Shown here in pieces: positions 1 through 7,342 of a DNA stretch of 33,354 bases. The DNA is from an uncultured Alphaproteobacteria bacterium (GTDB lineage Bacteria; Pseudomonadota; Alphaproteobacteria; Rs-D84). The stretch lies in contig CARVLU010000001.1 in NCBI GenBank assembly GCA_949082785.1, positions 1-33,354 of the forward strand. The letters run 5' to 3'. Numbering within the stretch: position 1 is the first letter of the stretch; each line of letters starts with the position of its first letter. The notes beneath the pieces are model-generated. The model saw only the letters and a program-made list of their open reading frames with translations, was not told the origin of the DNA and did not search any database. Made by a program: the position numbers and the translations under genes.

Positions 1-2
1 AA

Positions 3-1241
3 AACTGTCTGGATCCCACCGGCAAATATATTGTCAACGGTAAAATTGTCGTGGGTTCTGTCCCGGGGGACGCCGCCGTCCCCAGTGATGCGGACATGGC
101 AAATTTCTTGCGACCAAAAATTGGAAAACTGGACAGTCGCGGTCGGGCGTCGGGCATGTGCGGCAAAGTCATGCTGAAATGTCAAAATTCCGTTAAAAAG
201 AATGATAAATATGACGCGGATAATCCGTTGGTCACGGAATATCTGGCGCGAACGATACCGCGGATTCGGGCGTTGCGTGCAAAAATGCTAAGTGATTATG
301 GCGCGACCTGTGCAACCGATGTCATCAGTTGTGTGAACCAAAACGGATACGAACAATCGCGTGATGCGGCGGCGCGGGCATGTGCGGCGGTTATTCGCAC
401 GTGCCGCAGTCTGATTGACGATGATGGCGGGGACAGTTTTGACGATATTCGCAATTGGCTGACATCAATATTGGGCACACCCCCAACATCGGACAGTGAT
501 ACTAACCAGTGGCCCGGGGTGCCGGGATTTCCGGACGCGAATGTGGAAAAAACACCGACCGACGCAGAATTGTCGTTGTGGCAACGCCAGGACATAGATG
601 CGTGTTTATCAATCGGTAATACAAAAATATCCAAGTCAGGTGCATTTTGTGTCATGTACGGCAAAGATGTCAATGAAACCGAAGATGAATTACAGAAACG
701 CGCCCAACAGGCTGTGTCCAGATACGGTGGTGTGGTTAATTTTAGTCTTTCCCGTCGCCGCGGGTACAGCGAAACAATTAAGAAAGTCCCCACTGTGAAT
801 GTTCAAATGTATATGATGCGCTTTGCGTATTATATCGCAAAAACGGGGTGTAAAGAAATGGGGGGCGAATATCCCACTTCACTGGGGGGACGTAATTCTT
901 GGCCAAAGTGTACGGGGATTTCTGTTTCGGATGCAGAACAATGCAAAACCCTGCATCTTAAAACATTGGTTGGATTGAACCCGATTCCGCACAGTCTGGG
1001 ACCGCTGACAGTAAGTTATAATTACAACAAAAACACAGGTATGTGCAATGTGGGGCTTGTGGGCGGGTTCTATACCGCGGCAGATATACCGGGTACATGC
1101 CAAAATGGCTTTGAACCAGATCCAAAAGACCCGACGGAATGCATCGCCACATACTGTTTGACCGGCGATCTGCCCGAACATTCATCGCCAACGGTTTGCA
1201 TGACTGTTGATGAAATTCCGGCCAGGTCTTCCAATTTTTGA
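3..1241 (+). CDS. Cys-rich hypothetical host protein, 5'-truncated by window edge
   Basis: The reading frame is open from the first bases of the window, so the GTG at 51 is probably internal and the true start lies upstream. I do not recognise the family. The visible part (about 410 residues) is rich in cysteine. Three pairs have the same C-x6-C spacing (CGKVMLKC, CATDVISC, CAAVIRTC), and further Cys are scattered to the C-terminus (CQNGFEPD, ECIATYC, TVC). Regular Cys pairs suggest a disulfide-stabilised protein outside the cytoplasm, but any signal peptide would be upstream of the window. No membrane segment is visible. It stops at 1241 and is followed within 40 bases by a terminator-like hairpin. 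It lies outside the prophage, on the opposite strand to the tRNA genes that follow. It could be a secreted or cell-surface protein; function unknown. Confidence 0.75.
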   Translation, partial: NCLDPTGKYIVNGKIVVGSVPGDAAVPSDADMANFLRPKIGKLDSRGRASGMCGKVMLKCQNSVKKNDKYDADNPLVTEYLARTIPRIRALRAKMLSDYGATCATDVISCVNQNGYEQSRDAAARACAAVIRTCRSLIDDDGGDSFDDIRNWLTSILGTPPTSDSDTNQWPGVPGFPDANVEKTPTDAELSLWQRQDIDACLSIGNTKISKSGAFCVMYGKDVNETEDELQKRAQQAVSRYGGVVNFSLSRRRGYSETIKKVPTVNVQMYMMRFAYYIAKTGCKEMGGEYPTSLGGRNSWPKCTGISVSDAEQCKTLHLKTLVGLNPIPHSLGPLTVSYNYNKNTGMCNVGLVGGFYTAADIPGTCQNGFEPDPKDPTECIATYCLTGDLPEHSSPTVCMTVDEIPARSSNF

Positions 1242-1250
1242 TAACGGTTC

Positions 1251-1679
1251 CGTATCCACACACGAATAAAAAACACCCCGAAATGGGGCGTTTTTTTATC
1301 CTGGTGGATGATGGCGGACTGTATATTCCCATCCAAAATCAATCCAATCGCGGTTGCTCTTGGTGATTTTGGTGGGCCCCTTTCACTGCGCGGTCTGACG
1401 ACCGCTGCGTTCCGAACCTGCGGTTCTCGTCCGTATCCACACACGAACAAAAAACACCCCATTCGGGGCGTTTTTTTATCCTGGTGGATGATGGCGGACT
1501 GTATATTCCCATCCAAAATCAATCCAATCGCGGTTGCTCTTGGTGATTTTGGTGGGCCCCTTTCACTGCGCGGTCTGACGACCGCTGCGTTCCGAACCTG
1601 CGGTTCTCGTCCGTATCCACACACGAACAAAAAACACCCCATTCGGGGCGTTTTTTATTCTGGTGGATGATGGCGGACT
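1251..1679. repeat. Tandem ~180-bp repeat carrying tRNA 3'-end copies
   Basis: Two full units (about 1251-1431 and 1432-1611) and a third partial unit (1612-1679) that runs into the intact tRNA-Val gene. The units are nearly identical. They differ mainly in the loop of the CCCC/GGGG hairpin (GAAAT in unit 1, ATTC in units 2 and 3) and in one T of the T-run. Each unit contains a 19-bp stretch identical to the last 19 bases of tRNA-Val including CCA, at 1302-1320, 1482-1500 and 1661-1679. Each full unit also has inverted repeats GCGGTC-TGAC-GACCGC and GAACC-TGC-GGTTC, plus the terminator-like hairpin. Open frames on both strands here are by-products of the repeat. Confidence 0.9.
1271..1297 (+). 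terminator. Intrinsic terminator after the host gene (first of three copies)
   Basis: CACCCC-GAAAT-GGGGCG followed by seven T, preceded by an A-run, so it could act in both directions. It lies about 30 bases after the stop of the Cys-rich gene. Copies with loop ATTC sit at about 1453-1477 and 1633-1656. The last would terminate minus-strand transcription leaving tRNA-Val. Confidence 0.6.
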
Positions 1680-1737
1680 CGAACCGTCGACCTCTTCGAT
1701 GTGAACGAAGCGCTCTAACCAACTGAGCTAATCATCC
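1661..1737 (-). tRNA. tRNA-Val (CAC)
   Basis: The minus strand reads a complete cloverleaf: acceptor GGATGAT pairing with ATCATCC, D stem GCTC/GAGC, anticodon stem CTTCG/CGAAG with loop TTCACAT (anticodon CAC, reading GUG), T arm GACGG-TTCGAGT-CCGCC with one A-C mismatch, discriminator A at 1664 and encoded CCA at 1661-1663. The gene belongs to the host flank. Its last 19 bases are duplicated twice downstream (left) in the tandem repeat. Confidence 0.9.
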
Positions 1738-1750
1738 AAAACTGCATCTT

Positions 1751-1809
1751 TGGTGGGGATAGTGGGACTCGAACCCACACGGTTGCAATAACCAAAGGAT
1801 TTTAAGTCC
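1751..1809 (-). other. attL: 3' fragment of tRNA-Leu (UAA) at prophage left junction
   Basis: The minus strand reads the 3' part of a class II tRNA: anticodon loop CTTAAAA (anticodon UAA), a long variable arm with GGTT/AACC stem, T arm GTGGG-TTCGAGT-CCCAC, acceptor 3' strand TATCCCC, discriminator A and CCA (1751-1753). The 5' part (acceptor 5' strand, D arm) is absent: the bases before the anticodon arm (1810 onward) do not form a tRNA, and the 5' side of the anticodon stem no longer pairs at its base. This is the expected remnant when an element integrates into the 3' half of a tRNA gene. Since the tRNA is on the minus strand, the intact gene should lie at the right prophage end, outside the window. 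Confidence 0.75.
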
Positions 1810-1847
1810 CATCCATCGAGCCGAAATTCAGCGGGCTTGCTGGATTA

Positions 1848-1867
1848 TTGTGCAAATTTTGTGCAAA
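1848..1867. repeat. Direct repeat TTGTGCAAA x2, candidate integrase arm sites
   Basis: Two copies of TTGTGCAAA begin at 1848 and 1859, 11 bp apart (one helical turn), about 40 bp inside the tRNA-Leu fragment and before the first phage gene. Short phased repeats beside an att core are typical arm-type sites for tyrosine integrases or sites for excisionase. The assignment is an inference from position. Confidence 0.35.
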
Positions 1868-1884
1868 GTCAATTTGATTTTTGA

Positions 1885-2352
1885 TTATTTTGCGTATCGT
1901 GTCCAGTTGTCCAGGTATTCAGCAACAGTCCCCTTGCCGTGTTTGGTGTTGTAATATTGTTTCCAATATGCGGCTTGGCCCGCTAAATCTGTGGGGATGG
2001 CCCCAGGAACGCGTAAATAATGAATTCGAGCCAAGGCACACGCATAAGCCAGGTTGGATGTTAAAGCATCAGTGATGCTTTGGCCGGCACCACGCAACTT
2101 TTCCACGGCGACTTTTAATTCAGGTTTATAACGCAAATAATTGTCGTATATATCCCGTGCCGTGGCCAGTTCCATTTGCCAGACACCAAAGGCGCCCACC
2201 ATGCCGCTACATCCAACCTGGCGAATATATCGGCCGCAATGTGATTCTTGGGCTGCGGTGCCCATCATTAAATCTTCGGCCGCAGGCGACCATGCGTTTA
2301 ACGTATGCAGGGTTGGTCTGATAATCAGTTCACGTAATTGTTTGGGGTTCAT
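1885..2352 (-). CDS. Endolysin, lytic transglycosylase/lysozyme-like
   Basis: 155 aa. Residues ~33-60 hold a lysozyme-superfamily signature: TAAQES supplies the likely catalytic Glu, followed by CSGMVGAFGVWQM, which matches the GAxGLMQ-type block of SLT-like transglycosylases. It would cleave the peptidoglycan glycan strand at the end of infection. There is no signal peptide or anchor, so it should need a holin to leave the cytoplasm; holin candidates and spanins lie immediately upstream. The start ATG at 2352 is 5 bp after the spanin stop. It is the last gene of the late operon, next to attL. Small phage proteins of this kind are often annotated only as hypothetical. I am fairly sure of the fold and less sure of the exact bond cut. 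Confidence 0.7.
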   Translation of the reverse strand: MNPKQLRELIIRPTLHTLNAWSPAAEDLMMGTAAQESHCGRYIRQVGCSGMVGAFGVWQMELATARDIYDNYLRYKPELKVAVEKLRGAGQSITDALTSNLAYACALARIHYLRVPGAIPTDLAGQAAYWKQYYNTKHGKGTVAEYLDNWTRYAK

Positions 2353-2357
2353 AATGT

Positions 2358-2687
2358 CTAACTTTGGTTATAATAACGGCATTTTTCAATCGCGATACGA
2401 TAATCGCGGCGTTCATCGGGGGCCATGGCCCGATACGTTGCGGCGCGTAACATAGGGGGACAAGATGGAATTTTAATTGGCGCGGGCATATTCCCGCAGC
2501 AACCAGTCAAGATTATCACCATCAGGAACAGCCAGAACCCTGTGCTCAATTTGTTGGCCAATTGTTCGATTATGGTGTTCTTGGTTGGCCGTGGCCTGTG
2601 CGACAGACGTTCTGCAAGCTGCATCACCCGCCCGATAAGCCAAATAGACACAAATGCCAAAACAAAAAGCAAAAAAATAAATTCCAT
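2358..2687 (-). CDS. Outer-membrane spanin lipoprotein (Rz1-like)
   Basis: The reading frame has a lipobox-like segment FLMVIILTGC at residues ~54-63 followed by a short Pro-containing stretch (NMPAPIKIPSCPP), as in Rz1 o-spanins, which tether to the outer membrane and join the inner-membrane spanin across the periplasm. The frame overlaps the Rz-like gene out of phase. The ATG at 2687 has AAAGG 8 bases upstream, which would give a protein with an extra N-terminal hydrophobic segment (MEFIFLLFVLAFVSIW). Starts at the internal ATG (2624) or TTG codons (2561, 2549) would give a conventional lipoprotein signal. Which start is used cannot be decided by eye. Further Cys follow in the mature part. 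Confidence 0.6.
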   Translation of the reverse strand: MEFIFLLFVLAFVSIWLIGRVMQLAERLSHRPRPTKNTIIEQLANKLSTGFWLFLMVIILTGCCGNMPAPIKIPSCPPMLRAATYRAMAPDERRDYRIAIEKCRYYNQS

Positions 2688-2706
2688 ATTTCATGCCTTT
2701 AACCAT
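2473..2706 (-). CDS. Inner-membrane spanin (Rz-like)
   Basis: 77 aa from the ATG at 2706 (a second ATG at 2694 is also possible; the longer frame to 2787 lies inside the upstream gene). One N-terminal membrane segment (YGIYFFAFCFGICVYLAYRAG) is followed by a polar, helix-forming periplasmic part ending DWLLREYARAN, very like the WLREYA ending of Rz-family i-spanins. It should pair with the lipoprotein encoded in the overlapping frame (Rz1-like, 2358-2687) to fuse inner and outer membranes in the last step of lysis. It overlaps the upstream membrane gene by 8 bp. The nested out-of-phase pair is the classic Rz/Rz1 layout. Confidence 0.65.
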   Translation of the reverse strand: MVKGMKYGIYFFAFCFGICVYLAYRAGDAACRTSVAQATANQEHHNRTIGQQIEHRVLAVPDGDNLDWLLREYARAN

Positions 2707-2965
2707 TTTTTCTAAGCTTTTGGGCAATTTCTGCAATAAATTCGCGGCTTTCGTATAATCGCGTAAAGAAATAACTGCCCAGGCCAACCCAGCCGGGGGA
2801 TGTTCGAACCACAGCTTCGGGCCATGTTACATCCCCGATGCTTCCCAGTTCCCACATTGCTGTTATGGGTAACAGAAACAGGCCGCACATGAATGCAAAT
2901 CGCCCCAGACAAGGTTCGCCCACATCATCTAGAAATAGTCCGCTGAAAAACTGAGATATTTTCAT
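2699..2965 (-). CDS. Small membrane protein, holin candidate
   Basis: 88 aa from the ATG at 2965, which overlaps the previous stop as ATGA; the longer frame to 2989 is less likely. Two hydrophobic stretches (RFAFMCGLFLLPITAMWEL and a weaker WVGLGSYFFTRLY) are separated by an acidic turn, and the C-terminus is charged (IAEIAQKLRKNG). Two-pass small proteins just before spanins and endolysin are usually holins or holin partners. I recognise no specific family. The call rests on topology and its place in the lysis cassette. Confidence 0.5.
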   Translation of the reverse strand: MKISQFFSGLFLDDVGEPCLGRFAFMCGLFLLPITAMWELGSIGDVTWPEAVVRTSPGWVGLGSYFFTRLYESREFIAEIAQKLRKNG

Positions 2966-3222
2966 TTTTTTGCTCTGTTTTGCTGCCACTTATGAACGTA
3001 TCGGGTGACGTAGGAATTTCCGCCTTTCTGGCGATATTCGTCCCACAAGGTCAAAATGGTGTGGGTGTCATCTGGATGGTGTTCAATCATAAAAAGTAAT
3101 TCCAAACGAATAGATTTTAACTGGGTGTCTTTTATAATTTTTCCTTCGTCATGTTTATGGAGAAAAAACAATACAGTAGGCGCCACAATCGTGGTAATAA
3201 TTGCAATCCATACTTGTATCAT
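2962..3222 (-). CDS. Small membrane-anchored protein, second holin/antiholin candidate
   Basis: 86 aa with one N-terminal hydrophobic segment (VWIAIITTIVAPTVLFFL) followed by a charged cytoplasmic part containing HHPDDTHTILTLWDEYRQKGGNSYVT. It overlaps both neighbours by ATGA (start at 3222 inside the previous stop, stop inside the next start), implying translational coupling within the lysis cassette. Single-pass phage proteins in this place act as holins, antiholins or lysis regulators. No family is recognised with certainty. Confidence 0.45.
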   Translation of the reverse strand: MIQVWIAIITTIVAPTVLFFLHKHDEGKIIKDTQLKSIRLELLFMIEHHPDDTHTILTLWDEYRQKGGNSYVTRYVHKWQQNRAKK

Positions 3223-3563
3223 ACTTCATCCCCCGACAGTAAATATTCTTCAAAAGTCATTATTTGGGTTGGAATGGGAATCTGTTGCGGGACATGCCGT
3301 AAATATTCCCGGTAAGCCACATACTTGTTTTTCGTTTCCGTATCAATTGGAAAGTCGGACAGCATGTACTTGTCAGTTTTGTCCAACAAAAGATTGCGTT
3401 GAATGCGCAAAATATCTAGTTTTGCTTCTTCGGATAATTCAGGCAATTCCGCAATTATATAGGCGCCATCTTTTGTCTGAATAATGGTTGCATTATTCTT
3501 ATTACACCAAATTGCAGCCGCCGCATAATTTTGTGGTTTTATGGCGTCACCAATTTTAAACAT
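3219..3563 (-). CDS. Tail fibre assembly chaperone-like protein
   Basis: 114 aa, directly downstream of the tail fibre gene. The middle part, LRIQRNLLLDKTDKYMLSD followed by YREYLRHVPQQ, follows the pattern of phage tail-fibre assembly chaperones, in which a (R)DxLLxxTDW-like helix precedes YRQALRDIP. Such proteins help trimerise and attach the fibre. The downstream holin candidate overlaps its stop by 4 bp. Family assignment is by motif resemblance only. Confidence 0.6.
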   Translation of the reverse strand: MFKIGDAIKPQNYAAAAIWCNKNNATIIQTKDGAYIIAELPELSEEAKLDILRIQRNLLLDKTDKYMLSDFPIDTETKNKYVAYREYLRHVPQQIPIPTQIMTFEEYLLSGDEV

Positions 3564-3637
3564 CTTATGCCTTTTTTTTAAATATTTGGGATGATTATTT
3601 TAAACTTTTTGGGTGTTTATTTTAAACTTTGCCGCCA

Positions 3638-5170
3638 TTATTCATTGGTACTGGCGGCAATGCCATATACCATCCAACTTCCCCCGTTTCCACCACCGGT
3701 TCCAGTATTATAAAAGGTATAAACAAACGAAGTGGTGGTGCGCCCTGACCAGCCCTGATTTTGACCGCCGGTCTGGCCCGCGCCGAATGTTCCCAACACC
3801 AAGGTATAATTGGTGTCGGACATGGGGACCGCGTATGTAACCGTGACGCGCAATGGATTTGAACTGCCCAGGTATCCGCCCTGTTCAACCCAACCATCAG
3901 CATATTTACGATACCATGTATAATTATTCTCAGCTGTTGGTGTCTGGTATTCGACCAATTGGTGGCCAACATCTACCTTTTTGTTAAAAAGTTCTGCATT
4001 TAATCCAGCAGTGTTTTTAATAGAATTTGCTGAAAAATTACCAACATAATAATATTCCCGGACCACCGGTTCATTGGCCATAACAGAATCAGTAGCATAT
4101 CCGCAGACGCGCCACTGCGCATACGTTATGTAAGAGAAAGATGGGACGGAAAAGTATGCCACCGTGGACGTGTCTTCCGTGCCGCCGCTTACAGTGGTTG
4201 CCACACTATCCCAGCCCAATCCAGAATTACCGGCCACCCCAGCACCAAACATTTTACTTTTTTGGTAAGGCAGCTTAACTGGGATTGTAAGATTGGCGGG
4301 CGCCTTCGGCCGCGACGTTTGCGTAGCTAAAATCTGGCCGCCTTGTTCAACCCAGCCGTCTGAGTATAGATTATACCAAGAATTATCCGGGCGCGTTACA
4401 GACCGAATTAGTTGACGTTGTTTGGTTCGCGGCAATTTAAAACGCTGGTTTTCCACGTCCAGGATATAAAAATTAGCATCTTGGGCCGACGCATATAGAG
4501 ATACTATTTTTTCTTCCTGGTCGGGGGCGCAGATTCTGTGACCGTCCGCGGCTAAGATATAATTAATAGTTATATCTTCGATGGTGACTGTTGACGCCGT
4601 GCCGCCGGCCATATCATCAGACAAATGTTGATAAACCTGTTCGTATGTTTCGCCTGGGTGCCATGTGAATGTGTCCGCATTCAACCATGACATGTCATTT
4701 AGCTGGAAGTCGGACACGTATTTGACCAAAATAGGCAGACTTGCCCCATTTTGCCCCACCAATGCGTCATCCCAATACGTCCCGATGTAATCAGGATTGG
4801 CATTAAAGTCATAAGTGTTATTCGGAATTAAAGACTTTAAGGTGCGAACGCGACCATCTTCCGGCGATAAATACCACAGGATGCTATCCTGTGGATAGCC
4901 ACCAATAGCCTGGGATACTTCTGGGTCAAATGTGGGCCACCAACCATTTTGAAAGGCGAAATAAAACTGGGACATCAGGTTAAAGATGCCATTGAAATCT
5001 TTGCCATCCGGGGGCGTGCCACCCAGGGCCAGTGGCTGCATTGTAATGGCGGGAAACCCTTCATCAACTGATGCCAAATATGTTCCGGTTGGATTTTCTG
5101 GGATATTATTTTTTAATCCATTGCGCGCAAAGGGACCAGCAATAACGTTTGGTTTTTCAATCGTTTGCAT
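3638..5170 (-). CDS. Tail fibre protein with two gp53-like C-terminal domains
   Basis: 510 aa. The N-terminal part carries LALGGTPPDGKDFNGIFN (residues ~47-64), common in baseplate-proximal ends of phage tail fibres. The motif DGWVEQGG occurs twice, at residues ~271-278 and ~425-432, each preceded by a W/Y-rich segment (SWYNLYS, TWYRKYA) and followed by a ~90-residue beta-rich stretch. This is the gp53-like receptor-binding C-terminal domain, here duplicated. It should bind the host surface. It lies after the baseplate genes and before its probable chaperone. The two copies differ strongly after the motif, so the duplication is old or the domains were acquired separately. Confidence 0.8.
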   Translation of the reverse strand: MQTIEKPNVIAGPFARNGLKNNIPENPTGTYLASVDEGFPAITMQPLALGGTPPDGKDFNGIFNLMSQFYFAFQNGWWPTFDPEVSQAIGGYPQDSILWYLSPEDGRVRTLKSLIPNNTYDFNANPDYIGTYWDDALVGQNGASLPILVKYVSDFQLNDMSWLNADTFTWHPGETYEQVYQHLSDDMAGGTASTVTIEDITINYILAADGHRICAPDQEEKIVSLYASAQDANFYILDVENQRFKLPRTKQRQLIRSVTRPDNSWYNLYSDGWVEQGGQILATQTSRPKAPANLTIPVKLPYQKSKMFGAGVAGNSGLGWDSVATTVSGGTEDTSTVAYFSVPSFSYITYAQWRVCGYATDSVMANEPVVREYYYVGNFSANSIKNTAGLNAELFNKKVDVGHQLVEYQTPTAENNYTWYRKYADGWVEQGGYLGSSNPLRVTVTYAVPMSDTNYTLVLGTFGAGQTGGQNQGWSGRTTTSFVYTFYNTGTGGGNGGSWMVYGIAASTNE

Positions 5171-5263
5171 AATTTTTTCCGTTGTTTTGGTTGGTTTGGA
5201 TTTTTACGAAGATGGTGTTTGTAAGATTTTGTATTATTTGGACCGAAATCGCTGGGATGTTAT
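5156..5263 (-). CDS. Small ORF between baseplate protein and fibre
   Basis: 35 aa, beginning MNNIPAISVQIIQNLTNTIF and ending KNYAND. Its ATG (5263) directly follows the upstream TGA (5266-5264), and its end overlaps the fibre start by 15 bp, so it fills an otherwise empty 93-bp gap in a tightly packed operon. Asn-rich and polar; no family recognised. It may simply be an unused frame. Confidence 0.3.
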
Positions 5264-5593
5264 TCATTCAGATACCTGGGGTTGAACCACCATCGGTTGC
5301 ACAAAAATCGGTATATGGGTTAAAACAGTTTTACCCAGCCCATTGTTGTCAAATATCTTAAAGCCTGCATAATGCGTCCCGGGGGTAAGTGCCGCCGATT
5401 GTTGGGACGTGATAATTAATTCCAATTTCTTGGAACTAATATCATTCCAACGCCAAGATTGGTCTGATACCTGAAATACGGCGAACCAACCCGTCAAATC
5501 CATATCGGTTGAAATTTCTATAAAAATTGAATTGTTCAAGGCATTGGAATCGTCCCCTTGTGTAATGACAATCCCCGAATTTTTGCATTTCAT
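5264..5593 (-). CDS. Hypothetical baseplate-associated protein
   Basis: 109 aa from the ATG at 5593, which shares a base with the upstream stop (TAATG); the longer frame to 5611 is less likely. The protein looks all-beta (alternating hydrophobics, IFIEISTDMDLTGWFAVFQV, THYAGFKIFDNNGLGKTVLT), resembling the immunoglobulin-like or jelly-roll small proteins that link baseplates to fibres. It sits between the DUF2612 baseplate protein and the tail fibre, so an adaptor role is likely. No family is recognised. Confidence 0.65.
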   Translation of the reverse strand: MKCKNSGIVITQGDDSNALNNSIFIEISTDMDLTGWFAVFQVSDQSWRWNDISSKKLELIITSQQSAALTPGTHYAGFKIFDNNGLGKTVLTHIPIFVQPMVVQPQVSE

Positions 5594-6168
5594 TACGCCT
5601 GTCCCCCCCAAAATGTTCCCTGATTGAATGGCTGGAATTCCGTATTATGAAATCCAAACACCTTTGTTGGGTCTAATTCATAAATGCTGGTACCAATGCC
5701 CGCGGGTCGCGGTAATACGTCTTGGGTTTTGAATAAGTAAGATTCCCAAGGTTCCAGTTGAAACGCGAACACAAAAATTTGCGTAGACATATCCTGGGAA
5801 TCGACCATATATACTGTGCCACGGTCCCGAAATAAATCGCCCAGGAATTCATTCATTGACAAAACGTCACCTTGCCAGCGTGTTCCAAAAGCTCGGATTT
5901 TGATTATTTCCCGAAATTGGTCGTCTGTCAGGCTGAAAGCGTTTCCGTTTTCGTCTTTGAAATTACGGCTGATTTTAAAAATTTTCCCCCAAAAATAATC
6001 CAGGGCAGATGGAACACAGGTATTATAATTTAAAATGTCATCAACAAACCGCGTGGAAATATCGCCAAAATGTTTATCCCACACCCCCGCACGTTTCATC
6101 AACAGGTCGGACAGATTGGTATAGGTATTCTCTTTCTGCAATACATCCAATGTGACATTTTTAAACAT
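5593..6168 (-). CDS. DUF2612-family baseplate/tail protein
   Basis: 191 aa. The closing segment KVFGFHNTEFQPFNQGTFW is characteristic of DUF2612 phage proteins, which follow the gpJ-like wedge gene in Pam3- and phiKZ-unrelated small myophages and probably take the gpI/fibre-connector position. The N-terminal helical part contains a DDILNYN...LDYFWGKIF stretch. It overlaps the upstream baseplate J gene by 8 bp and the next gene by 1 bp. Confidence 0.75.
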   Translation of the reverse strand: MFKNVTLDVLQKENTYTNLSDLLMKRAGVWDKHFGDISTRFVDDILNYNTCVPSALDYFWGKIFKISRNFKDENGNAFSLTDDQFREIIKIRAFGTRWQGDVLSMNEFLGDLFRDRGTVYMVDSQDMSTQIFVFAFQLEPWESYLFKTQDVLPRPAGIGTSIYELDPTKVFGFHNTEFQPFNQGTFWGGQA

Positions 6169-7342
6169 GGGAAACTTCTTCTATCACGATATCGGCAGAT
6201 GATAAGTTCGGTATTTGAGATATTGTGGTGTCAATAAAATCAACATAATCACCGGTTGTTCCTGACCGGACTTTAAAAGACAACAAATCAATCTGGTTGA
6301 ATCCATTCAATGCCTGTGCTAGGATATTTCCGGATACAACTTGCCCAATTTTAAAAGGATTGTTGGCAATATAGGCCATCACAGTATCTCTAATCTGCTG
6401 GTCAATATCAGCCCCTGTATAATTATTTGCGGCATATTTAATTTGGACCCCAATAGGAAGCGTATTGGGACGCTGGATGTGATAAACATAATTATAATTA
6501 ATCACATCGTCGGTAAATGTAATCTCGGTATTGCCAACAGTGCCTGCGCCCAATGTTTTTTGTGCAGCAATTGTTTGCGCAATATCTGTGCCCTGACCGC
6601 CCAGAACAGCTAAATAAATACTATGTGGCGGTATAACTACGCCATCTATTGTATTCTGGGTGTTGCTGGGGTTTTCACGGCCCACCACACTGACAACGCC
6701 ATTTAATGCCGCAATGTTGTCCACAATGGCGCCCAAAATGCTGCGACCGCGCACATTCAACCAATTGGCCGTAATTCTTGCCCGAAAAACATTATCAGGT
6801 TCAGTATCAAACCCAAGCACACCATTAAAAGAGTTATTCACACTTTCCCACCCAGAAATTTGCGTAACCATTGTGGTTAATGTATTTGGGGGGCATGGTA
6901 TGGGGCCCGAAACGGTACAGCTGAACTGAATGGTCGTTGTTCCGTTTTCGCCGATGACCGCTGTATCCAATGATTTATAATCATATGTTCCATCTGATGC
7001 GATAGAACCGGCTGGCACAATTGTTCCGGCTTGACCAGACAAAGTTGCAACCACTGTTGTGGCCTGGGCTGATTTGCGATAATATCCCCAAAAGGCGCCA
7101 GATACATCTAGGGCGTGACCAGTGGTGTAATATGGCGAAAAACTGTTGGCAATATTGACAACTTCGGCCTGTGCACGTGTTAAAGTGGCGGTGTCATTGA
7201 CAATCATATTACCTTGGGGCGTGCCTGTTTTAATATCCAAGTCGGCCCCAAGCGCTTCACGATAGGCAGTTTCAAAATCCGCCCGAATATCGCCTGTATC
7301 AACTGTAATAACCCCTTGGGGTGTGACTGTAAACATGCTCAT
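6161..7342 (-). CDS. Baseplate wedge protein, gpJ/gp47 family
   Basis: 393 aa, typical of baseplate J proteins. The N-terminus PQGVITVDTGDIRADFETAY is followed by GTPQGNMI, a region with TGHALDVSGAFWGYYRK, the DTEPDNVFRARI motif that marks this family, and VYLAVLGG-like beta segments. It forms the wedge heterodimer of the contractile-tail baseplate. The start at 7342 overlaps the previous stop as ATGA, so translation is likely coupled to the gp25-like gene. Confidence 0.9.
   Translation of the reverse strand: MSMFTVTPQGVITVDTGDIRADFETAYREALGADLDIKTGTPQGNMIVNDTATLTRAQAEVVNIANSFSPYYTTGHALDVSGAFWGYYRKSAQATTVVATLSGQAGTIVPAGSIASDGTYDYKSLDTAVIGENGTTTIQFSCTVSGPIPCPPNTLTTMVTQISGWESVNNSFNGVLGFDTEPDNVFRARITANWLNVRGRSILGAIVDNIAALNGVVSVVGRENPSNTQNTIDGVVIPPHSIYLAVLGGQGTDIAQTIAAQKTLGAGTVGNTEITFTDDVINYNYVYHIQRPNTLPIGVQIKYAANNYTGADIDQQIRDTVMAYIANNPFKIGQVVSGNILAQALNGFNQIDLLSFKVRSGTTGDYVDFIDTTISQIPNLSSADIVIEEVSHV

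Noticed and set aside
296..793. 165-aa minus-strand ORF
   Set aside because: It is a shadow of the Cys-rich gene on the plus strand.
1308..1670. 120-aa plus-strand ORF with internal repeats
   Set aside because: It is the translation of the ~180-bp tandem repeat and contains the tRNA 3' copies; it has no gene features.
1751..1809. Functional tRNA-Leu gene
   Set aside because: Only the 3' part is present; the D arm and the 5' acceptor strand are missing.
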